64,000 nt of DNA from Globisporangium splendens (taxonomy: Eukaryota; Oomycota; Peronosporomycetes; Pythiales; Pythiaceae), in NCBI GenBank assembly GCA_006386115.1, contig VFIW01000127.1, forward strand, positions 1-64,000, written 5' to 3'. Every line of letters starts with the position of its first letter. The first letter of the stretch is position 1. A program made the position numbers and the translations under genes. The notes below the pieces were generated by a model, which worked only from the letters and a program-made list of their open reading frames with translations, was not told where the DNA came from and did no database searches. This document shows, in pieces, positions 54,912 to 64,000 of the stretch.

Positions 54912-54987
54912 TCATCCCCTCCTTAAAGTCACAAGTACCTTGCGTACTTTTGCAGACCTTTCGGAGCAGTTCACTTTGCAATTGGCA

Positions 54988-56055
54988 ATGAAGCGACCAA
55001 GTGACCAAGTGAACCGAGAAGAAAGTCCGTCGTCCAAGCGACAGCGGACAGCTCCAGAACTCTTCGACATTTCTCCCATTCTGAAGAAGAAGGGGGAGCT
55101 CGAGTTCTACAAGGAGCGGTTCTTCAGTTGGCGTCGGATCAGCGATCGCGATGATCCGAACCAACACATCGCAGCCCAGAGAGACTCATGGCGAACATTT
55201 GTTCGTCTTGAGAACGAGAACAAAATGGAGCGTCTTCTTCGTCGTGGCAACGCTCGTGCCGAAAGAAGAACTCCCGCTGACGACAGAGCGAACCGTAGCT
55301 CTGGTCGTCGTAGTGTCCCCCCTGGTGACGCTACAAGCAGTTCTCATAGCTGCGGACCACGTCGGGAACATCAGACTCCAATGTCTGACGAGGCTCCCAC
55401 GTGTCCGAGCTCGGTGGATATCCACGCCACCGAACTCTGTAGAAGCGTTGATGGTTCAACTGCTTCTTTTCTCGACGATGAGTCGGTCGATCTTCATGAT
55501 CAACAATCGACTCAACCACCCAGCGATGCTCTCCCTGAGAGTCTAATAACGGGGGTGGGGCTGAACGAGAAAACGATTGAGCGACTCTGGAAGTGGAAGA
55601 GTGCTCACCGTGGGCAAATCGAGGCTTTGCAGCAGCGTTGTTCGACGCTTGAGGAACGCTGCGAGAGTCTCGAGAACCTTGTCGCCGATCACGAGTCGAA
55701 GATCGACGTCCTGACAGAAGGTTCTGCCCAGTGTTCGGCTTTGGAGTCCCGTTTCGAGGAACGGTTCCAACAGGTTCAGGACGAACTTGTTCGACTCCAG
55801 AAGAACGAGAAGTCTCGTGAGTTGGCTCACGATCGCCTGTTGCGCTCTGTGGGAGAGGCAGGTTCGGCTCTCGAGGTACTTCGTGGTGAGTACCATTCTC
55901 GCCTTCAAGCGTTGGAGACAATGAAGGACCAATCCTTCGACGTCCTGCAACTCCTGTACGCCGAGAAGAATCTTCAGAGCGATGAGCTGTTTGCTCTTCG
56001 CAATCAAGTGGAGAAGCTTCACGATCAGCTCGATCGTTTGCGGAAGATCTCGTAG
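54988..56055 (+). CDS. antisense ORF of Gypsy C1, largely overlapping pol
   Basis: A 355-residue intact ORF starting 77 bases from the 3' LTR and running towards and over the end of pol on the other strand (overlap 55331-56055, 725 bases). Residues 2-20 resemble a nuclear localisation signal (KRPSD...SSKRQR). Residues 1-114 are unique to this strand; after that the sequence is antisense to the pol tail and chromodomain. Residues about 195-355 are a long coiled coil (IEALQQRCSTLEERCESLEN, then LFALRNQVEKLHDQLDRLRK). It has the same position, orientation and codon phase against pol as in A and A', although family C pol is quite different. No stop or frameshift, whereas the pol around it is broken. 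Function unknown. Confidence 0.72.
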   Translation: MKRPSDQVNREESPSSKRQRTAPELFDISPILKKKGELEFYKERFFSWRRISDRDDPNQHIAAQRDSWRTFVRLENENKMERLLRRGNARAERRTPADDRANRSSGRRSVPPGDATSSSHSCGPRREHQTPMSDEAPTCPSSVDIHATELCRSVDGSTASFLDDESVDLHDQQSTQPPSDALPESLITGVGLNEKTIERLWKWKSAHRGQIEALQQRCSTLEERCESLENLVADHESKIDVLTEGSAQCSALESRFEERFQQVQDELVRLQKNEKSRELAHDRLLRSVGEAGSALEVLRGEYHSRLQALETMKDQSFDVLQLLYAEKNLQSDELFALRNQVEKLHDQLDRLRKIS

Positions 56056-57266
56056 GATCCGCAGATCCACTTGGAAGGTAAGGCTTTAGTCTACCCACAT
56101 AAAATGTCGGGTGTAGACGCATGCGTGTAGGTATGTCTAGTGTGTAGGCATCACCATTGCATTTCACTACCTTGAACGGTCCGATGAACCTTGGCAGAAG
56201 TTTCGAACTCCCCAAGTTGGACACTGCATGTTCAGGCAGGTTCGCCGTGCTAAGTAATACAAGATCATTGATCTTATAAAACTTGCTTGTTCTTCCTTCC
56301 GCTCTTGTCTGCTTGTTCCTTTTGCAGATCCTGAGCCTTCGTGATTGCGTCTCGAACAAACCTCACAACGGCTTGTCTCCTCACAACAAAGTCATCGACT
56401 TGCTGCTCTTCACGACTTGTTAGGCCGTCGAGGGGTTTCATCGAGTCAAAATTGGCTTTCAACTCGGAAGCAGCATTCAGGTCGTAAGACGACTTCGGCT
56501 TGTTACCATGAGCCGGAGTCCCTCCCCCACTTAAGGTAGAGACCTCACCCATTATGGAAGCAGGCACTCGAGGGTGAATGCCATAGTTCACATAAAATGG
56601 AGAGTGACCCGTCGAGACATGCGTGGAGTTGTTCAACGCAAACTCGGCAAGAGGGAGAAACTCACTCCACTCTTTGAAAGACGTTGCGTAACTGCGCAAC
56701 ACGTCTTCGAGGACGCGATTCACTCGCTCTGTTTGACCGTCCGTTTCAGGGTGTGCCGCTGTTGACATGGGCAACTTGGTGTCCAGAAGTCCGAACAGTG
56801 CACGCCAGAACTTGGACGTGAAACGGGTGTCACGGTCAGACACGATCTCGACCGGTAGTCTGTGTAGACGGAATACGACGTCTACAAAGACCTTGGCAGT
56901 CTTTTCCGCTGAGATCTTGTCCGAAACAGGCGCAAGATGGACCATCTTGCTGAATCGGTCCACAAACACAAGGATGCCATTGCGTCCGTGTTTGTCTCGA
57001 GGAAGTCCGAATATGAAATCCACACTCACAGACTTCCAACTGTCCGATGGGACAGCCAATGAACGAAGTGGTGCCTGTGCGGAACCAGAAGGTTTCGCTC
57101 GTTGGCAGATCTCGCAAGTCCTCACATACTTGCGCACCCACTTGTACATGTGTGGCCAGTAGTAATCCCGGGAAAGACTGAGAAACGTTTTCTCACGTCC
57201 GAGATGGCCACCCGAAGGACTGTCATGGTACTCATACAAGAGTCGATAACGCAGACTGCGCGGCAC
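55331..57266 (-). pseudogene. Gypsy C1 integrase and chromodomain
   Basis: Minus strand. H2C2 finger (HDSPSGGHLGREKTF, CEICQRAKPSG), catalytic D, D, E (VDFIFGLP, IVSDRDTRFT, ETDGQTERVNR), then a frameshift near 56280 (GRKNKQVL to KINDLVLLSTANLP), the tail (LLPRFIGPFKVV) and a C-terminal chromodomain (YRVRWRGYPPSSDTWEPRQT). Lacks everything upstream of integrase. Confidence 0.88.
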
Positions 57267-57811
57267 GGAGGGGGTTCGCGTGAAGCCGTGCTTGCTTCGC
57301 GCTGAAGTCTTCTTGCAACGCTAGAGCGGTTGCTTGCTCTAGCGTTTCCGGGTATTCCCGGAATAGGTAGGTCTTGACGTGACCGTCCGTCAAGCCTTTC
57401 ATGAACGTGGCGACTTGCGTCGCCATGTCGATCGGCTCTGACACGATACTTGATACCAAGTATCGAGCATGTTGGATATACGCGTGAAGGTCACGTCTAT
57501 CCTGTCGGATCTCAAGGAATTCCGTGCGAGTACGGAATTCCGACTTTGGTGGCTCAAAAGAGGCTCGAATGTCGCTTTTGAATTCCGCAAGCGTGCGGAA
57601 GCAGTGGTGGTCGGCCATTCGTCGACCGAATGCCCAGCTCTTCGCTCTCTCAGCGAGCTTGGACATCGCGAAATCGACCTGTTGCTCTGGGTCATGGATT
57701 TGCCCAGAGCGAATGGCGGCGTCGATTTCAACAAACCATCGGAGGAGAGGCTCTTTGTCTCCTCCGCCATACTTCGCGACACCAAGCTTTACAGCTTTCT
57801 GTCGTGGGGGT
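57267..57811 (-). pseudogene. Gypsy C1 gag core (truncated both ends)
   Basis: Minus strand reading from 57811: PLLRWFVEIDAAIRSGQIHD, FAMSKLAERAKSWAFGRRMA, TFMKGLTDGHVKTYLFREYP. The 5' side is cut by the C2 LTR and the 3' side fused to integrase by deletion. Related to, but clearly different from, family B gag. Confidence 0.82.
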
Positions 57812-57836
57812 TGTAATGGGGTTTCCCATTACTTAG

Positions 57837-58486
57837 TGTAATGGGCCACAACCAGCCATTACATGAAGGTGGATCTGTTCCCAGATCTAGTGTGGCACAC
57901 ACCACCTTCAGCGTGCATTGCGGAGACACAAATAACAAAGGGATTACGGTAATACAGTCCCCACATGCACGTGTGACGTCATTCGATGACGTCATGAGTG
58001 TTCTCTGTACTAATCAGTGCAGAATGTTGTTCTCATGTACTAATCAATATAGAGCGATAACATCCATGTACTAATCAAGTACTGAGTGATGGTTCCTGCT
58101 TGGGAAACTGGACTGGCGACGAGACCGACGTGTGTCTGCCGCCTGAAGTGAGTGGTGCGAGCCAATCACTTTGCAGGTATTTTATACAAGACTTGAAGTT
58201 CAAGCTTCTAGAAGATCCCGTAGGTTCAACCTCAGTGTACCCAAGGTTTTATATATCAGATTCATAGGTTTTATTGTGTATATTTAGGTTTTAGTTATAA
58301 AACGTGTAGGAGCCCTTGGGGTTCATTTGTAAGTAGCGACAGGAACCATAACCTTTTCAATTCAGTTGCAAATTTTCCTCCAAGCCCTCAAATCTTCGTT
58401 CCTCCCTCCAAATCGGGAGATCGCTTCCTCTGGCACAAGCGTGTGTGCCGTGGTTGAGGGATTGTTGTTAACAGCGCCCACTTACA
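57837..58486 (+). repeat. 650-base LTR of Gypsy C2 (inverted relative to C1)
   Basis: Starts TGTAATGGGCCACAACC, ends CGCCCACTTACA. Just before it, 57812-57832 reads TGTAATGGGGTTTCCCATTAC, itself an LTR-like, self-complementary terminus, so the true edge may be 57812. No 5-base target duplication is found. Confidence 0.85.
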
Positions 58487-59460
58487 CGATCGACATGGCG
58501 ACGCAAGTCGCCACGTTCATGAAAGGCTTGACGGACGGTCACGTCAAGACCCACCTATTCCGGGAATACCCGGAAACGCTAGAGCAAGCAACCGCTCTAG
58601 CGTTGCAAGAAGACTTCAGCGCGAAGGAAGCACGGCTTCACGCGAACTCCCACCGCGTCGCGCAGTTCCGGCACGCGAAACCCTCTCCGCGTAATAATGG
58701 AGCGGAACCAATGGATCTCTCATTGGTACAAACCTCGACGGTTCGAAAGAAAACCGTCAACAAGCGCAAGCAGCGTTGCCACCGCTGCCGGGGGCTGGGG
58801 CACTTCTCCTACGAGTGCCAAGCGGCGCAGCCCGCTCCTCGCGTTCGAGAAACGCCTCGAACGGCTCCTTCGCGCAGTGGGCGCGAAGAGTCAAAAAACG
58901 ACAACCACCAGTAGACGCGGGGCGCTCTACTGGCGAATATGCGTCTGGTGTGATCGTGGTGCACGAGACGCAAGCCCCCAGCGTGCATGACGCACGCTGC
59001 TGGACAACCACAACTGCGGATGAGTCGAGAGATCGACTCATCCAACTTGAGATAACCGTAGAGGGATTTGCGACCCCTCTGCGGGGACTGCTAGACACGG
59101 GTGCGTCGAACTACTGTGCTCAATCGCATGTCGCCCGTGAGCTAGCGAAAGTAAGCTCGGAGGAATCACATTCCTCCGACTCAAAGATTACCGTGCGGTT
59201 GGCAACAGGTGCCACCGTCACGACAAAGAAACACGTGATACGACTCCGTGTCACGCATGATGGACGCCAAATGGAAGGAGACTTCATTTGGCTGGATTTG
59301 GATGACAAGTTCGATGTCACCCTTGGAATGCCATGGCTGAAGAAGTATCAGCCGGTCATCGATTGGAATCAGCAATCGGTTAGACACCCTGCTACGAAGC
59401 AGAAGCAGGCTAACCGACCGTCAGCGCGCAACGCGCTGGCGGTAAGCGAATATGATACTG
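58487..59460 (+). pseudogene. Gypsy C2 gag C-terminus and protease
   Basis: The LTR is fused directly to mid-gag (IDMATQVATFMKGLTDG), so leader and gag N-terminus are missing. The CCHC knuckle CHRCRGLGHFSYEC is followed by the gag stop at 58912-58914. In the -1 frame comes an aspartic protease (GLLDTGASNYCAQSH, VTLGMPWLKKYQPVIDW). The frame is replaced by LINE sequence at about 59461. This region is an inverted duplicate of part of C1 gag (57270-57440). Confidence 0.83.
58893..58933 (+). promoter_or_regulatory. -1 ribosomal frameshift signal, Gypsy C gag/pol
   Basis: A AAA AAC at 58893-58899 in gag phase (tca aaa aac). After 8 bases, a hairpin with CCAGTAGA (58908-58915) and TCTACTGG (58926-58933), topped by CGC/GCG around GGG with one bulged C. 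The gag TAG is inside the stem. Protease lies in the -1 frame. Confidence 0.83.
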
Positions 59461-60094
59461 CATTCGCGGTAGGTGCGACGCAGTCGAAACGGAGCAGCAC
59501 TTGTTCTTCGAGTGTGCTCTCGCAACAAGACTGTGGGAGCACATACGGAACATCATGGCGCCATTTGTCCGATCCCAGTTGACATGGACCATGATTGCGA
59601 CAGCAATGAAACCAGTCGTGCGAGATGAATGGAAGGAGTGTGAGGACGTCATCGGAGACGTGTGGCACACGTTCCGCGCTGTGACCCTCCACTTCGTCTG
59701 GTCGGACCGCAATCGGTGTCTGTTCGATGGAAGACAGCCCACACCGACGACACCAGCACTGCTGGTCATCTTCACCACTGCCAGTGCGCACTTCCGGTAC
59801 AACCTGAGGTGTCGATACGACGCCGATGAGAGAGCATCACTCGAGAAGGCGTTTACCAAGATGAGGAAGTATCCGCCTTTCGGTGACTTTGCGACGACCC
59901 ACCCAGCAATGTTCCAAGTTCGTCACCTCCAGCACTAGTCTCTAGTCAGAAGATCTTTAATCAGAACGCAACTCGCAAGATCCTGTACCTTATCAAATGT
60001 AGAGTATATTTATTCGAAGAGTAGTAGTATCTATATGTAGCTAGGCAGATTGAGTCGTCACTCTGTCTAATTCTAGTAATATAGACAACTTTCA
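59461..60094 (+). pseudogene. LINE pol 3' end fused to Gypsy C2
   Basis: Reads CDAVETEQHLFFECALATRL, a zf-RVT pattern, then TLHFVWSDRNRCLFDGRQPT, ending with TAG at about 59938. Only the C-terminus and 3'UTR remain. It joins Gypsy protease abruptly and is followed by a 16-base piece of tRNA-Ile rather than a duplicated target. Confidence 0.75.
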
Positions 60095-60110
60095 ACTGAG
60101 CTATACGACC
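60095..60110 (-). repeat. 16-base fragment identical to the 5' end of tRNA-Ile
   Basis: ACTGAGCTATACGACC, identical to 61440-61455, the 5' end of the complete tRNA-Ile(AAT) gene. It sits at the end of a LINE remnant. Confidence 0.8.
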
Positions 60111-60626
60111 TCGGACACGTTCAACAACACTCCACAACACACACACCACCACACAACCATTGCAACACAACACACGTCCCACGCACACACATCCCACGCA
60201 CACACGCCACGCAACCCACAACGTCGTCCTCGTCCACGGTCCGCGTACAAACCACCACACAACCAACGTCTTGGTCGTCCAACGCGTACTGTACTGCAAG
60301 CCTGCCAGCTCAACCTTAGCATTTTGCGTCTCAAACGGCACACGTCAGGCCTCCCACACAAGTGTCAATCGCCAAAAACCACACCCAAAGTGAGACGGAC
60401 CCGGGACGTCTCGCGGGCACTCTTGCACTCTCGCTTTACACGGCACTCGCGTCAATCCACCAAGCATGCGGCGAGCGAGCTGCAGCCAGTAGCTCGGCGT
60501 GCGTTTTGGTCGACTTAGGTGCTCATTGGCTTCGTTTGAAGTTTAAAGTCTCGCAGTGTACGTACGTATGTACCGCTACTCCCTCTTTGTTTTGCTTGCT
60601 TGCTTGTGTTCGGTGTGTGCTCAAGT
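60111..60626. other. CA-rich simple sequence and spacer
   Basis: Irregular CACACA/CCACA repeats at about 60115-60260, then unremarkable sequence. No gene supported. Confidence 0.5.
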
Positions 60627-61160
60627 TGTAACCGGACACTTCCGAGTTACGCAGCACGGTACGTGTGTGAGGAAGCGTATTCAACGCTTCTCTCAAGGAC
60701 TCTGTTCCGAGAGCGGTTGCCTGCTTCCTGCAGTGCAACAATCGGTTACCTATAGGTCTCTATAGAGTAACCGTCGATAACCAAAGACTCAGTTAACTGT
60801 AAAAATGGAACTGTTTATTTGTTGGAGGTTGCCCTCTGTAGGACAACCTGGATTATCTTTATGTAACTATGAACAATAGCAATCTCAAGTGTAATTACTC
60901 CCCATGGTGCAATGAGTGGCTATGAAAGACTAACGCTAGTTGTCTTATGTGATTGGATGAAATGCATGTTCAATTATGTCCAATCGGAGGCGCCGTCACT
61001 CAGACTGGCTGCCGGCTCCACCGTGAAGGTTCGAGCAAGTACGACGAACCTCATGGTTCGGTCTTAAACTTGTTGCGAGTACTCTACGTACCGCAAGGTT
61101 CGGTTTGGTTGTGTGGCACAACACAAGTGCGTAACCATGTTACAGTGTAACCCCGTTACA
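60627..61160 (-). repeat. solo LTR of Gypsy family A
   Basis: 534 bases, TGTAACCGG to CCCCGTTACA, with a perfect 5-base target duplication CAAGT (60622-60626 and 61161-61165). Intact ends and no internal region: the product of LTR-LTR recombination. Confidence 0.94.
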
Positions 61161-61382
61161 CAAGTAGAGCGACTGGGGAGCAGAGCAGAGTGGCAAAGAA
61201 TTCGGTGGTGGTGTTGTCGGGATGAATGGACGGGCAGAGATGTGATGTGACCCGGTCCGCGTGAAAAATGAAAGAAGCGGCTCGAGCAGCGTCCACGCAC
61301 AGCAACACGCGCTCACACACTCAGTGCCTGCCTGCCTGCTTGTCTGCGCAGTGTCAAAGAGGAGTGAAAAGAAAGAAAAGTT

Positions 61383-61455
61383 TGGTCATACTGGGGCTCG
61401 AACCCAGGACCACAGCGTTATTAGCACTGCGCTCTACCGACTGAGCTATACGACC
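61383..61455 (-). tRNA. tRNA-Ile (anticodon AAT)
   Basis: 73 bases, no intron. On the minus strand it starts GGTCGTATAGCTCAG, the anticodon loop is CTAATAA, the T-arm is GGGTTCGAGCCCC, and the acceptor ends pair (GGTCGTA with TATGACC, one G-U) with discriminator A. A-box and B-box promoters are intact. Confidence 0.93.
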
Positions 61456-61539
61456 CACTTCTCAATTTGCCGGCTACCCCTCAAGTTGAATCCAAGACCT
61501 CTCAGTCACCTCCCCCGCCTCTCAACTTCCGACTTTCCC

Positions 61540-64000
61540 ATGGAAAATCATGCTCCTCCCTCCACCCACCAGCTGCCAGCTGTCGACACTGGCTCGAAAT
61601 CTGGGTCCACACCCACTGTCGTGCCTCGTCCAACTGTCAGCCCATCCCCCTCCAAAAATTTGGAAGGGTCCGAACCCACCCAAACGGGAAACCTGGTGAC
61701 GCCACCTGTGGTCAACCGCCATGTCTCTCCCACGACGAGCAACTTGAATGCGATAACTGGTGTCGCTGGCCAAGCCCCTGCTCCCCCAACCCACGCAGCT
61801 GCTCCGCCTCCCGCTGATCCCGCTCCTCTCGCTGACCCCGCCGCCATGGTGGACGATCCGATGGAGTCTGGTGGGAATGCTCAAGTGACGACCCTCGATC
61901 TCTCTGGCGACGACCCGATGGATCCTGCTGTCGCTGTCGCTCCTGCGAACGTGGACACTCGACTGTCCATGGCTGAGCTTCTGCGTCAACAAGAACACCT
62001 CCGTCGAGACCGTGCTGTGATCGAAGCAACTCGCAGACGCGTCGAGACTCCGAAGCCTCTCGCTGTCGACATCGAAGCGATTGAGCGCCAGTACGCTGCT
62101 GGATGCGACTGGTCGCTCATCGCTTCGAGAATGGAGCAAGCGCGTCCCTGCCAGCTCCCGACCGCCAAGTACGACATGGTGATCGAGACTGGAAGAGCGC
62201 TCGCGAAGACTCCGCTCCAAAAGATCATGGCGTCGTTGGCCGGCACGAGCCACGGAAACGCGACACTCGATGAGCTGTACCAGCGCTTCGAGATCGGTCA
62301 GATCTCCAAGCTCCCCGGCGGCAACCTCCGAGTCAAGGTCAAGACGAAGGAAGCCTGTGTGCGCTTGGAACGCACCAAGGTGAACATCCTCGGTGGTACG
62401 TTCACGTTCAAGGAGTTCGACATCCTTGGCGACAGGTATTTCATCGACATTGTCAACGTCGATCCCGACGTGGACATTCGAGTGATCGTGCACCGACTGT
62501 TCCTCCTCGGGTGCCAGCCGGTGTACCACACCTTTCGCGAAGTGAACCTCGCGACGGGGATGACATCGGCGACCTGGCGAGTGTACTTCTTATCCAGCTC
62601 GTGTCCAAGCGCGTTGGTCGTGAACGGGGCTGTGTGCGACCAGGTGTTGTTTGACAACAAGCTGCACCCGGCGCATGGAAAGAATGCTCCGTTCCAGTCG
62701 GAGCGACAGCCGTATGGGTATCGCTCGCACCATGGAATTGACCTCGGGTCTCCGGACAGTGTGTTCCCTCCCTCGAAGCCAGCTCCAGAGCAACCCCAGC
62801 AGCAACGACAACAGCCGCCGAGAACCTACGCTCAAGCTGCGAGTGCGATGCCGAAGCAAACCTCGCTGCAGAAGGCAGTCGAGGAAGGAAAGAGACGGGA
62901 AGCCCAGCTCCAGCAGAGAGCTCAGCATGGCAAGTCGTCAGCTGAAACAGCGCTGGCCAAGCCGCGAAGCAACTCCGACGCGCTATCGATCTCCACATTC
63001 GACGACTCGCAAGGCAAGGTGACTCCACCGGGAAGTCCCAAACCGCCAATGAAGTCCCCGACGCTGCTCTTGACGAATGGAAACGACGGTTTCTCCACCA
63101 TGACAAACAAGAAGAAGCGCTCGAGAAACGGAGTCGACTTCTCCAACATGCTGGTGAAACAGCAACCGCAGCCTCTGGATGGTGTTGCCACCACCAACTA
63201 CTTCCAGGTGCTGCAGTCGATGGAAGTGTCCTTCGAAGTGAAGAATATGGCTGCAGACAAGAAGTATGGTCCTCGGTACCAAGTGATCCCTGTCGATGTG
63301 AAGCGTCCCGAGGCGCTCAAGACGTCGACTGAGTCGGCTTTCTTCGTCGAGAAGCACCACACGAAGATCAGGAAAGCGTCGAAAGCGTCTCCGATCTTGG
63401 AGGTGTCCGAGTCGATGCTGAACGACGAGAACGCGGCGTTGCTCAACACCCTCCCGGACCGTCTTGCGCTCGCAGACACTCAGGTCGAGGGTGCGAGCAA
63501 ACTCATCGACAACGCCACGAACCCCGACCACGTCATCAAGAAGGCAGTGGACTCGCCGCTGGCTTTCAACAGCGCTCTGTCGCTCAAGATGGCAGGAAGT
63601 GGACACGGAGTCGCAGAGCTCGCGCAGTTGCATGTGATCAACCGCGTGTTGAGTGCGACCCAGCCTAGCGAAGACGTGATGTTCAGTGCGAAGTGGAAGA
63701 AGCTGATGAAGACGACGGTCCCGTCGAAGCGAGGCGACATGTTCAAGACGTGTGCCACGTGATGGAGATCGTCTGACCAAGTCAGCGAGCTGTCGCGAGC
63801 GACGAAGGCACTCGGGTTCTTCGAACTCATGCTGTTGTCGATCGCGCCGACGATCTTCAGCAACGACCACTGGATCCACTACATCACTGGTCAGCCGGTC
63901 GAGTGGATCCCCGCACACCACACGAGACTCCTCCACCCCAACACTCTCCTCATGCTCTTGCGGTCGGACCTTGGTGCGCACTGCTTGAGTCAATGTAACG
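61540..64000 (+). pseudogene. LINE ORF1-like protein, interrupted by TGA and cut by the window end
   Basis: From ATG 61540 the frame is open for 740 residues to TGA 63760-63762, then open again without a stop to the end of the window (FFELMLLSIAPTIFSNDHWI). The upstream in-frame ATG at 61261 is rejected because the tRNA gene lies between. Residues about 1-150 are Pro/Thr/Ser-rich. A compact region around 240-360 (GQISKLPGGNLRVKVKTKEA, YFIDIVNVDPDVDIRVIVHR) looks like the nucleic-acid-binding part of oomycete LINE ORF1 proteins. No zinc knuckle is seen. The TGA is one C-to-T step from CGA. I infer a LINE from the type of protein and context; RT would lie beyond the window. Confidence 0.6.

Larger units (their letters stand above)
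54262..57811 (-). mobile_element. Gypsy family C1 remnant: 3' LTR, antisense ORF, integrase-chromodomain, deleted middle, gag
   Basis: Minus-strand element. The 3' LTR is 54262-54911 (650 bases). An internal deletion joins the gag core (at about 57270) directly to integrase (57266), removing nucleocapsid, protease, RT and RNase H. The gag is cut at 57811, where the inverted C2 piece begins. No matching target duplication is found around the LTR, so rearrangement has occurred. Confidence 0.82.

Noticed and set aside
61261..61539. N-terminal extension of the LINE ORF1 protein from ATG 61261
   Set aside because: It would read through the complete tRNA-Ile gene on the other strand; the first sensible start is 61540.

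Overview
The window looks like nuclear DNA of an oomycete, probably the Phytophthora/Pythium side. The signs are short GT-AG introns of about 70-100 bases, a closely packed mix of single-copy genes (a GPI-type purple acid phosphatase, mitochondrial GatA, ribosomal protein eL28, CENP-X, Rad17, an LTA4-hydrolase-type aminopeptidase, a WRKY19-like zinc-finger protein, a TPR/NB-ARC/CHAT protein), and large nested LTR retrotransposons. The genus cannot be fixed from the sequence alone.

Layout. 1-3.1 kb: purple acid phosphatase and a globin-like gene. 3.2-28.5 kb: a stack of mobile elements. A Copia element on the minus strand is the oldest layer. It is split by a minus-strand Gypsy (family B; its 650-base LTR abuts Copia RNase H at 16808) and by a complete minus-strand Gypsy (A', 18603-27130, target duplication AACCG). 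A plus-strand Gypsy (A, 7493-16007, target duplication GCTGG) sits inside the gag of family B. Two truncated LINE pieces lie at the left edge. 29.3-53.7 kb: a gene island with mostly intact multi-exon genes, though an FHA/Sfi1 coiled-coil gene and a nucleotide cyclase gene are broken. 53.9-64 kb: a second transposon block holding Gypsy family C pieces in both orientations, a LINE 3' end, a solo LTR with target duplication CAAGT, a tRNA-Ile(AAT) gene, and the ORF1 of another LINE running off the end.

Most notable. (1) Gypsy copies A, A' and C1 all carry a long antisense ORF next to the 3' LTR. It points tail-to-tail at pol and overlaps the end of pol (integrase tail and chromodomain) by about 560-725 bases, in the same relative codon phase in all three copies. 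It encodes a charged N-terminal part and a coiled-coil C-terminal part. In A versus A' the unique part of this ORF has diverged to roughly half identity while keeping its length, although pol and LTRs are almost identical. (2) All Gypsy gag/pol junctions here have a textbook -1 ribosomal frameshift signal: GGGAAAC or AAAAAAC in the right phase, then a hairpin that swallows the gag stop codon. (3) A 1427-residue protein joins a CHAT protease domain (H235, C346) to an NB-ARC ATPase and TPRs, the architecture of a self-cleaving immune or cell-death switch. (4) Nine of ten in-frame premature stops, in host genes and transposons alike, are explained by C-to-T changes (CGA to TGA, CAG to TAG).

Identities, splice sites and identities-by-eye were read by hand; no searches or alignments were run.
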